DNA of 64,000 bases from Ktedonobacterales bacterium (GTDB lineage Bacteria > Chloroflexota > Ktedonobacteria > Ktedonobacterales > JACDGC01): positions 1-64,000 of the forward strand of contig JACDGC010000001.1 in the NCBI GenBank assembly GCA_013815535.1. The letters run 5' to 3'. Made by a program: the position numbers and the translations under genes. Positions within the stretch are counted from its first letter, which is position 1; the number at the start of each line of letters is the position of its first letter. A model generated the notes under the pieces. The model had not been told where the DNA came from. It made no database searches and worked only from the letters and a program-made list of their open reading frames with translations. Below are positions 54,497 to 63,524 of this stretch, in pieces.

Positions 54497-54733
54497 CTAC
54501 TCATTACGTGCATCCCGCGCGATGATTTTGAGCCAGCCTGCCCGCTCGTGCTCATGATCCTTTGTCTGAGCTGCCGCCAGATTCCTGACAATTTCTGCTG
54601 AGAGGTGAATGTCATATGCCCATTGCAGCAACTTCGCACGCATAGGGCTACCATCCTTTAGCTTCAGCGCCGCCGCTTTCATTTCGGTAGCCACGCGCTG
54701 CATTTTTGTTAGATCCTCATCAATCGCGCTCAC
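54497..54733 (-). CDS. Small helical protein
   Basis: A 78-residue protein that is almost entirely helical (LTKMQRVATEMKAAALKLKD). It starts at GTG with AGGAGG upstream. It may form a coiled coil. Its 5' end lies 50 bp from the end of the WD40 gene on the same strand, so both may share a transcript. Confidence 0.55.
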   Translation of the reverse strand: MSAIDEDLTKMQRVATEMKAAALKLKDGSPMRAKLLQWAYDIHLSAEIVRNLAAAQTKDHEHERAGWLKIIARDARNE

Positions 54734-54782
54734 GGCTCAATTTCCTCCTACGTTATCCATGGGGAGTAATCACGATGTGGTT

Positions 54783-55811
54783 TCATAGCACGAAATGCCA
54801 TGCAAGTAGACTTCGATCACCGCCAGCAACGAAGTATTTTTCATCAGTCGTCCAACGAATCCGCGTGAGTTCTTCGCCGAATTCAAGCACTTGGTGTTCT
54901 CGCAGAGTCGCTACATCCCAGAGACGAATGGTGTCGTCGTCCCCACCTGATGCTATCCAGCGTCCATCGGGGGACCAGGCCACTGCCGTAATCGTTGAGC
55001 GGGTACCGCTATGGCCAGGAAAGATCGCTAAGGCATCTTCTTTATAAGGGGGAGCAAATTCATATTGGCGCATATGTTGAGCGACATGAGCGGGGCCTGG
55101 ACCAGCTTTCCAAATCTGGAGATTATAGCTCGTCTCCCCCGAGCCTTTATCCGTCCTTCCTCCTACCACAAGCGCAGAGCTATCCGGATGCCAAGCTATG
55201 GCTTGTATCCTGAATTGCGCATTGTAGTACCTCCGTAAGATGGTATTGCCGGTGTGACTATCCCAAATTTGTAGGGTGTCATCATCACTGAGTGAGGCAA
55301 CACGCGTACCGTCAGGGGAAGGTGCCAGCACCAACGCAGGTTTTCTGTGACCTTTATAAGTGAGAACCACGGTACCTGTGCTGGCCTTTGCTAAACAGAC
55401 CACGCCTTCTTTTTCGTCTGGGTAAAAGCGATTATACAGCAAACGCTGCCCATCAGCGGTGAGGGCACAGACCTGGCAATCATAAGCGAGGATAGAGTAA
55501 TAAAAGCGCAAGCTGTCTTGGGGAACCTGATAGGCATGCATATCACGGCGTGAGCTGTTTATCACCAACAGCGTTTGCGGTGACTCCCAAAGTAAGGTCC
55601 TAGACCAGAAAGGGGGGTGATTGAGCCTATCTTCATGCATCATGATCACTGCCCCTGTCGCGAGATCGGCGACATAAAAGTGCTGATCATACGCATTGGC
55701 GAAGGCGAGCCTTTGATTATCTGGAGTAATATCCCAACTGTTGATGTAGGCTTCGTGTGGCGCACGCAAATCCACGGAAAAGATCGCATCCTGTGTCGTG
55801 AAATGGCCCAT
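54783..55811 (-). CDS. WD40-repeat protein
   Basis: A 342-residue beta-propeller protein. Several WD-like units are visible: DDDTLQIWDSHTGN, TAVAWSPDGRWIASGGDDDT and IRLWDVATLRE. The start MGHFTTQDAIF is chosen behind AGAAAGGAT; the longer frame has no support. No catalytic or membrane part is visible. It is similar in style to the TIR-WD40 protein at 58375, which suggests a shared origin or pathway. Confidence 0.85.
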   Translation of the reverse strand: MGHFTTQDAIFSVDLRAPHEAYINSWDITPDNQRLAFANAYDQHFYVADLATGAVIMMHEDRLNHPPFWSRTLLWESPQTLLVINSSRRDMHAYQVPQDSLRFYYSILAYDCQVCALTADGQRLLYNRFYPDEKEGVVCLAKASTGTVVLTYKGHRKPALVLAPSPDGTRVASLSDDDTLQIWDSHTGNTILRRYYNAQFRIQAIAWHPDSSALVVGGRTDKGSGETSYNLQIWKAGPGPAHVAQHMRQYEFAPPYKEDALAIFPGHSGTRSTITAVAWSPDGRWIASGGDDDTIRLWDVATLREHQVLEFGEELTRIRWTTDEKYFVAGGDRSLLAWHFVL

Positions 55812-55911
55812 GTTCTTATCCTTTCTAGGCAGACAAAGGGGGGAAGAGCTTGCGTTACTATAGAAAATAATTTCGATGATGTCAACGGTGCAGCGTTGGA
55901 AAAGCTGGTGG

Positions 55912-57633
55912 TCACTCGAAAAGGTGGGGCGGTTCGGGCAAAGGAGGCGGCGTGCGACCATAGCCGGGATCAAAGGGCCAATCGTTGCGATGCGAAGCGG
56001 CCACCGCCTCACGGTCGCACTCGTTATTTAATTGGTCGGTCGCATGTCCTTGGACCTTTGCGAAGGCCACCTGATGCTGATCGAGCAACGGGATCAGTCG
56101 TTCGAGCAAATCCCAGTTGGGCACCGCGACATGACCACTCTGCCACCAGTGCCGTTGTTGGAGTTCCCGACAGTTCTTCGCTGCGGCGATGACATACGTC
56201 GAGTCGGTATAGACGGTGACGACGCAGGGCATCTTGAGCGCTTCCAATCCCAGCAGCACCGCGCTGAGTTCGGCGCGATTATTGGTCGAACGGGCATAGC
56301 CTCCGGTGAGGATGCGGCGGCGCTCTCCTGCGAGTAAAATGGAACAGAAGCCAGCCACGCCGGGGTTGCCACGGCAGGCGCCGTCTGTATAAAGCGTTAC
56401 GGTTGGTTGGTGGGGTGTTGTCATGAGCAGTTCTTCCTGATGCGAGGTGTTCGTTTCGTCCCCCCAGCGGATCGCGGTCTCGCCAAAACGTGATTTGAGC
56501 TGGGAAAGGGTTGCGGCGAGTTGGGTGTCGCGGGTCAAGCGCGCGGCAGTCTGCGGCTGCCAGAGGTCGAGTTGGGGGGTGAGTTCCCCAATTTGGTCGA
56601 CGCCCAGGCCAATGAGGCGCACGGGAGCGGCCTTCTGATGCCAAAGCGTATTGAAGAGGTCGAGGGCCGCGTTGGTAACGGTCGCTTCCTCATAGGTGGG
56701 GGCTGCGAGGGCGACTTGGCGGGTGAGCGTCACGAAGTCGGCCCAGCGTACCTTGATGCGGACGACCTTCCCTTGTTGACCCAGGGTCCATAGCCGTCGG
56801 CTCACGGCGCGCGCCTGACGCCGGATCTGTTGGGTCAGAACCTGCGGATCAGTGATATCGGCGGTGAAGGTCCGTTCTTGACTGACTGACTGCCGTTGCC
56901 TTCCTATCTCGACATCGCTGGTATCGTGCCCGCGACTGAGCGCTGCGAGCGGTAGGCACCAGCGACCAAAGGTGTGGAGCAGGTCGGCGTCGTTCCATTG
57001 CGCCAGATCGCTAATCGTGCGGATGCCTTGTTGGCGTAAGCGGATGGCGGTTTGCGGCCCGACGCCGAACAGGGTGTCGATGGGCAGTGGCGCGAGGAAA
57101 GCCGCTTCAGTACCAGCGGGGACAATGGTGATGGCATTGGGCGGTTGCCCTTTGGTCGCTTGCGACTTACCCGTGTCTGCTGCCATTTTTGCGGTGGCTC
57201 TTCCTTGTGCGATGCCAAGGGAGCAGGGCAAGCCTAAGGTATCGCGGATGTAGGTCTGAATCTGCTCGGCGAGGGCGGTTTTCTCCATCGCGATATGCTC
57301 GATACGGAACACCCCTTCATCCACGCTGCGCTGCTCGAAGAGGGGCGACCAGGTGCACAGATACTCCATGACTCTTCGTGACGCCTGTTGATAGCGCGTG
57401 AAATGGGGCGGCACGATGCGCAGCTCAGGGCAGAGGCGCACGGCTTGCGCCATCGGCATCGCGGAACGGACGCCACGGGCACGGGCGGCATAGGACGCCG
57501 AGGCGACGACGCCGCGTTGATCAGGCTGGCCACCGACGGCGACCGTCTGGCCGTGCAGGGAGGGGTTGTAGCGCTCCTCAACGGCGACAAAGAAGTTGTC
57601 TAAGTCAAGATGGGCAAATCGCTTACTTGGCAT
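55912..57633 (-). CDS. DinB (Pol IV) fused to RNase HI
   Basis: A 573-residue protein. Residues 1-390 form a Y-family polymerase: catalytic Asp in HLDLDNFFVAVEE, QRSVDEGVF with the SxDE pair, GLPCSLGIAQGRATAKMAA. Residues 404-560 form RNase HI: LYTDGACRGNPG, NNRAELSAVLLGLEAL, VTVYTDSTYV and a final GHATDQLNNECD, so the catalytic D-E-D-D set looks present. An internal ATG at 56424 behind AGGAAGAA could make RNase HI alone. Fusion suggests RNA primer or ribonucleotide removal coupled to translesion synthesis; inferred. Confidence 0.92.
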   Translation of the reverse strand: MPSKRFAHLDLDNFFVAVEERYNPSLHGQTVAVGGQPDQRGVVASASYAARARGVRSAMPMAQAVRLCPELRIVPPHFTRYQQASRRVMEYLCTWSPLFEQRSVDEGVFRIEHIAMEKTALAEQIQTYIRDTLGLPCSLGIAQGRATAKMAADTGKSQATKGQPPNAITIVPAGTEAAFLAPLPIDTLFGVGPQTAIRLRQQGIRTISDLAQWNDADLLHTFGRWCLPLAALSRGHDTSDVEIGRQRQSVSQERTFTADITDPQVLTQQIRRQARAVSRRLWTLGQQGKVVRIKVRWADFVTLTRQVALAAPTYEEATVTNAALDLFNTLWHQKAAPVRLIGLGVDQIGELTPQLDLWQPQTAARLTRDTQLAATLSQLKSRFGETAIRWGDETNTSHQEELLMTTPHQPTVTLYTDGACRGNPGVAGFCSILLAGERRRILTGGYARSTNNRAELSAVLLGLEALKMPCVVTVYTDSTYVIAAAKNCRELQQRHWWQSGHVAVPNWDLLERLIPLLDQHQVAFAKVQGHATDQLNNECDREAVAASHRNDWPFDPGYGRTPPPLPEPPHLFE

Positions 57634-57882
57634 GACCTTCTCCTGTCGCTCGCGTTCTCCTTGTTTACCTCTGCTCCGAAGTATAGCTTATGGAACGGAT
57701 GACCTGCTGTGGCGCTAAGACCATCGGCGCGTCATGAAAAACTCTCGCCATCGCCTCGTTCTAACAAGAAGGCACCATTGCTGGCTGCTTCCTATGAGGC
57801 AGCGCGTAGAAGAAGGACATTGAGTAGGGGAAGTTTCTGGAAGATGAGGTTTTCCCATCACGGTGATCAAAGGGGAGAGCGT

Positions 57883-58317
57883 ATGGCACGTGTATTGGTG
57901 ATGGCCTGTTCAGCGACAAAGCTGGCGACAGATATTCCGGTGATGGCCTATGAACTTTACAAAGGTGTATTTTGGGCCGTGCTGCATAAGCAATATCTCC
58001 ACTGGTCGGACCTCGGTCCTCTGGATCTCCGGATCATCTCCGCCGAATATGGCCTGTTGCACCCAACGACCCTAGTATCCCCCTATGAACGCCGGATGAC
58101 TTTTGAGCGAGCGAAAGACCTGCAACCAGCGGTGAGCGTTGCGCTGCTCCCCTTTGCCGATGCGTCAGATGTGTTCCTGTGTTGTTCACCGGTGTACCGC
58201 GCGGCAATCAACGTCAACTGGCACTATCCGCCTACCATTCCACACGGAGGGATCGGTCAACAAATGCGCCAATTGAAAGATTGGTTGACCAATGATGCGT
58301 TGCGGCGGTCCCAGTAA
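57883..58317 (+). CDS. DUF6884-like protein
   Basis: A 144-residue protein starting MARVLVMACSATKL, with AGGGGAGA upstream. The patterns CSATKL and DLRIISAEYGLLHPTTLVSP match the DUF6884 type, which I recall from accessory regions and some deazaguanine-related clusters; that assignment is from memory. No clear catalytic residue can be claimed. It lies between the DinB-RNase H and TIR-WD40 genes. Confidence 0.65.
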   Translation: MARVLVMACSATKLATDIPVMAYELYKGVFWAVLHKQYLHWSDLGPLDLRIISAEYGLLHPTTLVSPYERRMTFERAKDLQPAVSVALLPFADASDVFLCCSPVYRAAINVNWHYPPTIPHGGIGQQMRQLKDWLTNDALRRSQ

Positions 58318-58374
58318 TCATCGCTCCAAAAGAGAGCGGCGATCATCGCCAGTTCATGCACCTCCACCATTCGG

Positions 58375-59919
58375 TTAGTCGTGAACGTCCTCTGTCGGCC
58401 AAATATAAAGCGGTCCATGACTTGTCCCAGCCGCGAGCCGCTTTCCATCAGGAGCAAAGGCCAGAGATTCTACGCGGTTGGGATAGGGGAAGCCGCGAAA
58501 CAGCGGAGCATCATCGGGGTATCGTACATAATTTGGGTTCCCAGAATAGCGCGAATCATCAACAACGAACGAGCGCGTGATACGTCCCGTCTGTATTTCC
58601 CAGATATGCGCGCCACCCGTTCCACCCACCGCGAGCAGGTCCCCCTTCGGCGACCAAGCCATCGCACAATCGTCGCTATATCGTGCCTCAATTAACTGAG
58701 GTGGCATACGGTATTGTGGGCGTAATGTACTGGCTTGCATGATTTCCACGCCATGATAGGCATTGATCGTCTCCCCAAATCGAGCACTCATGGCGATCAG
58801 ATAGCTCCCTGGAGACCATAGCAGCATTTTTGGCGAATAGCTGTGTCTCCAGGGAAGTTGCCGTCCAACGATTGTCGTGCGATCAAACGCATTCCACACG
58901 TGTAACTGCGGCTTCGCAGTTTGCTCTGTTCCAACAGAAGCAATACGCGAACCATCTGGCGACCACGCGACGACATCCACCTGAGTCGATGCGCCATCTC
59001 GTTTCTGTTTTGTAGCGTGGGCTGGTGGTGTACTGGCTCCTGGTTGTGTATGTCCGTAATAGCCACTCGCTGCAGATTTGAAGTTTTGTGCCACCTGCAC
59101 GATACGCCCGTAAGCTCCCCCCATAACCAAATAACGCCCATCCGGTGAGAAACTGGCAGAGCGCACTGTCTCGGGGTAAGCATGCCCAGCAACTTGGTGA
59201 CGGTGGGGAATATCCCAAACGACAACGTTCCCTTCACCTCCGACCAAAGCGACGAGGTGAGGTGCTCGCTCAATGAGGGCAAAGGAGGTAATGAGTATAT
59301 CGCCAGCGAGGGTGAAGGGATCTTCTTCTTGGTTGGTATTGATATTCCAAACATGACACGCATTCTCCCCATCAACCACGGCCAACACGTAGGCGCCGTC
59401 GCCGGTCCAACCAACTTGGTTGACATAGCGATTGAGCCTCAACTGATGCAAGGCGTCCGCAGGTGTGAGAACAATTGATCCTTGAATGCGGGCATCGCGC
59501 AACTGGCGAGCATATCCTACCTGACCTTGGACTGCGGCGGTGAGCGCTTCAATTCCTCGTTCAACCGTCATCGTGGTTAGATTGAGGTAGAAGACGATGG
59601 AAATCCATGGTGGCGGGTTACAGGGTTGTAAGATGACAGGGAGGAATACGCGGCTTTGATCCTTTTCGGCAAGATGCAAGAACTCTTGAATTTCACGCAT
59701 GACTGGTACAGATTCGAGGGCCGCTGGCGATAAAAAAGCGATCAAGGTATTGTTTTGCGTCAGTGCTGTCGTAATGGCTTCAAAAAGGGACGCTCCGACG
59801 GGCAATGAGTCTTGGTCATACCACACTGAGAAGGTGCGACGCAGGGCCGCAACATAGCGAGACACCAGGGGAATGGCGGCTTCTGCATGACTCACAAAGA
59901 GCGTTTTTTCCGGTTCCAT
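58375..59919 (-). CDS. TIR-domain protein with WD40 propeller
   Basis: A 514-residue protein. Residues 1-130 are a TIR domain (KTLFVSHAEAAIPLVSRYVA, FSVWYDQDSLPVGASL, TLIAFLSPAALES) with a candidate catalytic Glu in VMREIQEFL. The rest is a WD40 propeller (VNQVGWTGDGAYVLAV, ASFSPDGRYLVMGG, SLAFAPDGKRLAAGTSHG). The start MEPEKTLF is chosen at the domain edge behind GAGGA. TIR plus a sensor repeat domain is a recurrent design in bacterial anti-phage systems; a defence role is inferred. Confidence 0.85.
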   Translation of the reverse strand: MEPEKTLFVSHAEAAIPLVSRYVAALRRTFSVWYDQDSLPVGASLFEAITTALTQNNTLIAFLSPAALESVPVMREIQEFLHLAEKDQSRVFLPVILQPCNPPPWISIVFYLNLTTMTVERGIEALTAAVQGQVGYARQLRDARIQGSIVLTPADALHQLRLNRYVNQVGWTGDGAYVLAVVDGENACHVWNINTNQEEDPFTLAGDILITSFALIERAPHLVALVGGEGNVVVWDIPHRHQVAGHAYPETVRSASFSPDGRYLVMGGAYGRIVQVAQNFKSAASGYYGHTQPGASTPPAHATKQKRDGASTQVDVVAWSPDGSRIASVGTEQTAKPQLHVWNAFDRTTIVGRQLPWRHSYSPKMLLWSPGSYLIAMSARFGETINAYHGVEIMQASTLRPQYRMPPQLIEARYSDDCAMAWSPKGDLLAVGGTGGAHIWEIQTGRITRSFVVDDSRYSGNPNYVRYPDDAPLFRGFPYPNRVESLAFAPDGKRLAAGTSHGPLYIWPTEDVHD

Positions 59920-60088
59920 CGCGCGGGTCCTCACTCTCGATCCACAACTGAATCGCTTCACGTACATCAGCCTGGCGAAGATGTACTCACTTGGTAGAAT
60001 GCACAAGGGTCTTCCGATATTGTACGCATGTTAGGCAAGCGGATGTATATAATGAGAGAACAGTAGAGAAGCATTTGGAGGCGAACTG

Positions 60089-60775
60089 ATGAATCCGTTT
60101 TTACGCTACCAGTATGACTGTAGCCAAACGCTGAATGGACTCGATGCTGAATTACGATTAGCTGAGCCTGGAAACCCGCTAGATCCTCATTTACGTGCGG
60201 CCGCTATCCTAGGTTGTCGCTTTTTAGGACGCATGGTTAATGATCCTGATTTTAATCGCGATCTTCAGTTTTTCTTCTCGAATGCTGTTCCACGGAGGCA
60301 AACGCTGGGTACGCAGCGAGATGCTGAAAGTCTTTCCCAGTTTGATTTGTTTTTGAATCTAGAACGCGAACTACTCGAACGAACTGGTTTGGAGGCCAAT
60401 CTTATTGACGGAGCAATCAACGCTATTCGCGAGGCCACTTTTTATGGCGGTTCAGTAACAGAAATGATAGCTGGTATTCAATTGCTGCAGCAGCACACGT
60501 GCTTGGCTAGCACCATGCTGACTCAACCTGAGGATTTTGCACCAGTTGGTCCTCCACCTGAACAAGTCCAGGCGATCCTCCAACGACGTGGAACCGGGAT
60601 ACAGGGCTATTTGCTGTTACTTGAAACGGCTTTGATGGGCATCGTCGTGATCGGAGCCAATGCTTCGGCCACCCAACTTTCAACTTTTGGGCAGACCATG
60701 TCTGGAGAATTGGGTATTGCTTTGCTTTCATCAATGATTGCAAAGGCAGTGGATGCGGCAAACACGTTTTCCTAG
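60089..60775 (+). CDS. Hypothetical protein divergent from TIR-WD40
   Basis: A 228-residue helical protein with TTGGAGGCG before the ATG and a -10 TATAAT at 60048-60053. No membrane segment is certain; the C-terminal GYLLLLETALMGIVVIGANA is hydrophobic and may be buried or a helix in a membrane. No family was recognised. It shares a 169-bp control region with the TIR-WD40 gene and may be its partner. Confidence 0.55.
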   Translation: MNPFLRYQYDCSQTLNGLDAELRLAEPGNPLDPHLRAAAILGCRFLGRMVNDPDFNRDLQFFFSNAVPRRQTLGTQRDAESLSQFDLFLNLERELLERTGLEANLIDGAINAIREATFYGGSVTEMIAGIQLLQQHTCLASTMLTQPEDFAPVGPPPEQVQAILQRRGTGIQGYLLLLETALMGIVVIGANASATQLSTFGQTMSGELGIALLSSMIAKAVDAANTFS

Positions 60776-60974
60776 TACCTGGCTATAATCGATCCTGAGT
60801 TGAAGACGTGGAGCACCTTAGTGGATTCGATTGTCATTGATGCGCAAGATGCCGTTGTCGAACTCCTGCTCTCCTTGGTAACTGACCTAGCCGTTCAGTG
60901 TATGGTCCCACGGAGCCAAGAAATGCTGAAGTAAAAAGGTCAGCCAACCGCGAAAGCTACCGCCAGCATATGCG

Positions 60975-61385
60975 TTGCGATCGTGTTGGGTCTGTGAAAG
61001 TTTGATCCAGTGGGCAGCGAGCGAGAGCGCGTGTAGTGAACGCTGCCGTCGGTTGTTGTGGGCCGAATCGTATCGCATCGACCGTATCCGCGAGGAGTCG
61101 CGGCGCAAGGGTCATCGCGCTGATATTACCCTGGAGCAGTGGGCACGCGTGATTCGCTTCTTCAATGGCGTCTGTGCCTATTGTGGTGCGCCGTTTGACA
61201 CGGCTGACCATGTTGTCCCATGTCATCTTGGCGGTCCAAGTACGGCCGCGAACCTGATCCCCGCCTGTTTTGCCTGCAATGTCGCCAAAGGGGGACGTCG
61301 CTTCGAAGAGGTGGACGACCTGCCGCCAGTGGGAAGGACACGGGTGCAGGCATATGTCGTGTGGGTGGAGGGACTAGGGCGATGA
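60975..61385 (+). CDS. HNH endonuclease
   Basis: A 136-residue protein read from TTG. A CxxC/CxxxC zinc-like N-terminus (CWVCES, CSERCRR) precedes the HNH core: GVCAYCGAPFDTADHVVP, then HLGGPSTAANLIPACFACN. The catalytic His lies in ADHVVP. Start and SD are uncertain. It overlaps the PHAX-domain gene by 4 bp, so the two are translated together. Confidence 0.82.
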   Translation: MRSCWVCESLIQWAASESACSERCRRLLWAESYRIDRIREESRRKGHRADITLEQWARVIRFFNGVCAYCGAPFDTADHVVPCHLGGPSTAANLIPACFACNVAKGGRRFEEVDDLPPVGRTRVQAYVVWVEGLGR

Positions 61386-62134
61386 GCGAATCGTCTGCAC
61401 CTCCGCCGGGTGCTTCCGCTGAGGAGCTGCGCACACGTGCCCACGAGTTGGCCGATCAATTGGGGGAACGGCGCGGTGGACCACGCTGGCAGATCGTGCA
61501 AGTGGTGCGGATCCTGGGCATCGAACGCACCCAGGAGTTGGTCACTACGGCGCTCGCTCAGGCGGCTCAAGGAGGGGAGCTGACGCGTGATGGGCAGCGC
61601 CAGCGCACGACGGGAGGCATCTTCTTCCAGTTGGTACGCCAATTGACCACGAAGCATCCTCGCCTTGCGCGCATGTTTATGGCGCATCCCCCGAAACCAG
61701 AGGGAGCGAAAGCCACACCGCCACCTCTCCCCCCGCCACCGGCGCGTTGGGAAGATCGGCTGGCGGCACTTGCGGAGATCACCGAGGACGGAAGGGCACG
61801 CACCATGAAGCTGACCTTGACAGGGCGACCGGGTACTGTAGTGGACAAAGGCACGTACATCTTGACCACCATGCCCGCCCAAAAGATGCCGGCCTTCCCC
61901 AAAGGCTTGCCCGCGTTGCCGCCGGATGTGCAACCACCGCAGACCGTGGTGATGGTGGCGAAGAAGCAGTGGCAGCGCGTCGAGGCGGCCCTGAGTGATC
62001 CGGAGGATATGCTGGTGCTCGAAGGTTTCGCCATGTATGAGCCATCAGTCAAAGGGTTGGTGGTGTTGGCAATGAATGTCACGACGAGTCAGCAGCAGCG
62101 CGACAAACGCGCGGCGACACCCCCTTCCGACTAG
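61382..62134 (+). CDS. PHAX RNA-binding-domain protein
   Basis: A 250-residue protein starting MSESSAPPPG. Residues about 15-90 match the PHAX RNA-binding domain: VVRILGIERTQELVTTALAQ, GGELTRDGQRQRTTGGIFF and LVRQL. In eukaryotes PHAX binds U snRNA for export, and bacterial members are few. A Pro-rich linker (residues about 105-125) leads to a beta-rich C-terminus. The start overlaps the HNH stop (ATGA). The pairing suggests an RNA- and DNA-acting unit; the function is unknown. Confidence 0.75.
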   Translation: MSESSAPPPGASAEELRTRAHELADQLGERRGGPRWQIVQVVRILGIERTQELVTTALAQAAQGGELTRDGQRQRTTGGIFFQLVRQLTTKHPRLARMFMAHPPKPEGAKATPPPLPPPPARWEDRLAALAEITEDGRARTMKLTLTGRPGTVVDKGTYILTTMPAQKMPAFPKGLPALPPDVQPPQTVVMVAKKQWQRVEAALSDPEDMLVLEGFAMYEPSVKGLVVLAMNVTTSQQQRDKRAATPPSD

Positions 62135-62194
62135 CAGCGGGCGGACGGTTTCCCCTCGTCAGGCGAGCATCTCTTGGTGATCGTTGATGCGGGT

Positions 62195-63016
62195 TTATGG
62201 CATTACTAGACTTTCGTCCTGCGTGGTGGGTGTGCTGATGCGCCGGTGTCTGGGGGTTTGGGTGTGACAAATATGACACCCCTCGGCATCGGGAAAGCAG
62301 TCGTCGGCCATATCTTCGGTCAGCACTCCCCAGCGTGGGGTATACGTCGCAGCGGTTTGGTTCTTCACCGTATCGCAGGAGCGAAAATGAATGATAGCCT
62401 CCGTGCCGGTGATCCGGACAATACAGGCGGGATCGCTGTGGGTCTGACACCAATCACGATACTGCTGATAGGTTGCGAGGGTTTCGACGTGCGGTACGGC
62501 GGTCGCGGGGGCCGCCAGGGCGAGGAGTTCTTGCGGTGCGGTAATGCCGGCGGCGAGAAGGCTTTGGGTCCAGGCCCCTAACAGTCGTTGGAGTTGTGCT
62601 CCCTGTTGCATGATGTGTTGTTGTTGTTGCCCAATGAGGGCGGCCATTTGGGTCATCTGGTCAATGATCGCCGGTGGCAGGGTCGGTGCGCCAGGAAAGA
62701 TCTCCACGGATCCATGCACAAACAGCATCTGATTCGATACGAAGAAGGCGTCAGGATTCGCGCGTTTGACGGCCGTGATGCACGCACCACAGGCATCCGT
62801 ATCATCAATGGTGCGTGTCGCCAGCGGCCAAGGATGATATTCGCTCGCGCGATAGGTGCCACACACCGGCATCGACGGACTGACATCGGTCAGGCTGATG
62901 TGGAAGAGACGCGAGCGACGCAGCCGTTCTTCGGCTTCAGCGCTGATCACACGGGGAATGACCTGTACCCAGCGAAAACGACGGTCTTTGAGGACCCAAA
63001 TCTGTGTCTCGGCCAT
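62195..63016 (-). CDS. Hypothetical protein with Cys pairs and coiled coil
   Basis: A 273-residue protein starting MAETQIWVLKDRRF, with AAAAGGAG upstream. Cys residues (PVCGTYRAS, ACGAC) suggest a zinc site in the first third. Gln-rich helices (IGQQQQHIMQQGAQLQRLL) form a probable coiled coil in the middle. A second Cys/His group (EGCHICHTQ) lies near the end. No family was recognised. It is downstream of the sigma-like gene set. Confidence 0.6.
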   Translation of the reverse strand: MAETQIWVLKDRRFRWVQVIPRVISAEAEERLRRSRLFHISLTDVSPSMPVCGTYRASEYHPWPLATRTIDDTDACGACITAVKRANPDAFFVSNQMLFVHGSVEIFPGAPTLPPAIIDQMTQMAALIGQQQQHIMQQGAQLQRLLGAWTQSLLAAGITAPQELLALAAPATAVPHVETLATYQQYRDWCQTHSDPACIVRITGTEAIIHFRSCDTVKNQTAATYTPRWGVLTEDMADDCFPDAEGCHICHTQTPRHRRISTPTTQDESLVMP

Positions 63017-63100
63017 CAACAAACATCTCCTTTTGCCCTTCATCAGTAGCCGCTCTTCACGCTGTGGTGGTCAGGATGACCACGATGTGGCAGTTTTGTG

Positions 63101-63523
63101 CTAGGGGAAGTGGGGGAGCGTTTCCCCAGACACCTCTGAGTACAGGCCCACGAGGTCACGGGTGAGGCGTGCCACCGTCCCCTCCTGGCGATGGTGACGC
63201 AACTGATCGACATACCACCGCACGAGGGCGGTGACCTGACCACTCGCAATCTCCTCCGGCATCGCCAGCCCTTGTTCCCACAGCCACACCGTCGTCGCCG
63301 AGACCCCCGCGTCCGGGGGGAAGGCGCTCAAGACCCCCTCCATGCACTCACGCGCGGTGTGCAATGTGGTGCCGAGCATTTGCGCCAGGTCAAAGGTCAG
63401 GTGCAACTCCCGAAATTCGTCCTCGGTCGCCCCATTGAGGAGCCGCGCCCGCGCATCGAGGCGGGCACGGACCAAATCGTGATCGGGAACAAAGGGGGGG
63501 AACGTTGCCATGGAATCTACCAT
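63101..63523 (-). CDS. Hypothetical protein following sigma-like gene
   Basis: A helical protein of 136-140 residues. Starts at 63523 or 63511 (MATFPPFVPDHD) are both possible. The centre HLTFDLAQMLGTTLHTAREC and VSATTVWLWEQGLAMPEEIA resemble a helix-turn-helix or scaffold. It lies 1 bp after the stop of the sigma-like gene, so it is probably co-translated and may regulate it. Confidence 0.55.
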   Translation of the reverse strand: MVDSMATFPPFVPDHDLVRARLDARARLLNGATEDEFRELHLTFDLAQMLGTTLHTARECMEGVLSAFPPDAGVSATTVWLWEQGLAMPEEIASGQVTALVRWYVDQLRHHRQEGTVARLTRDLVGLYSEVSGETLPHFP

Positions 63524-63524
63524 C

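Noticed and set aside
61008..61022. GTTTGATCCAGTGGG resembling the hairpin-repeat half-site
   Set aside because: Only about 10 bases match and there is no paired arm; it lies within the HNH coding frame and is probably chance.
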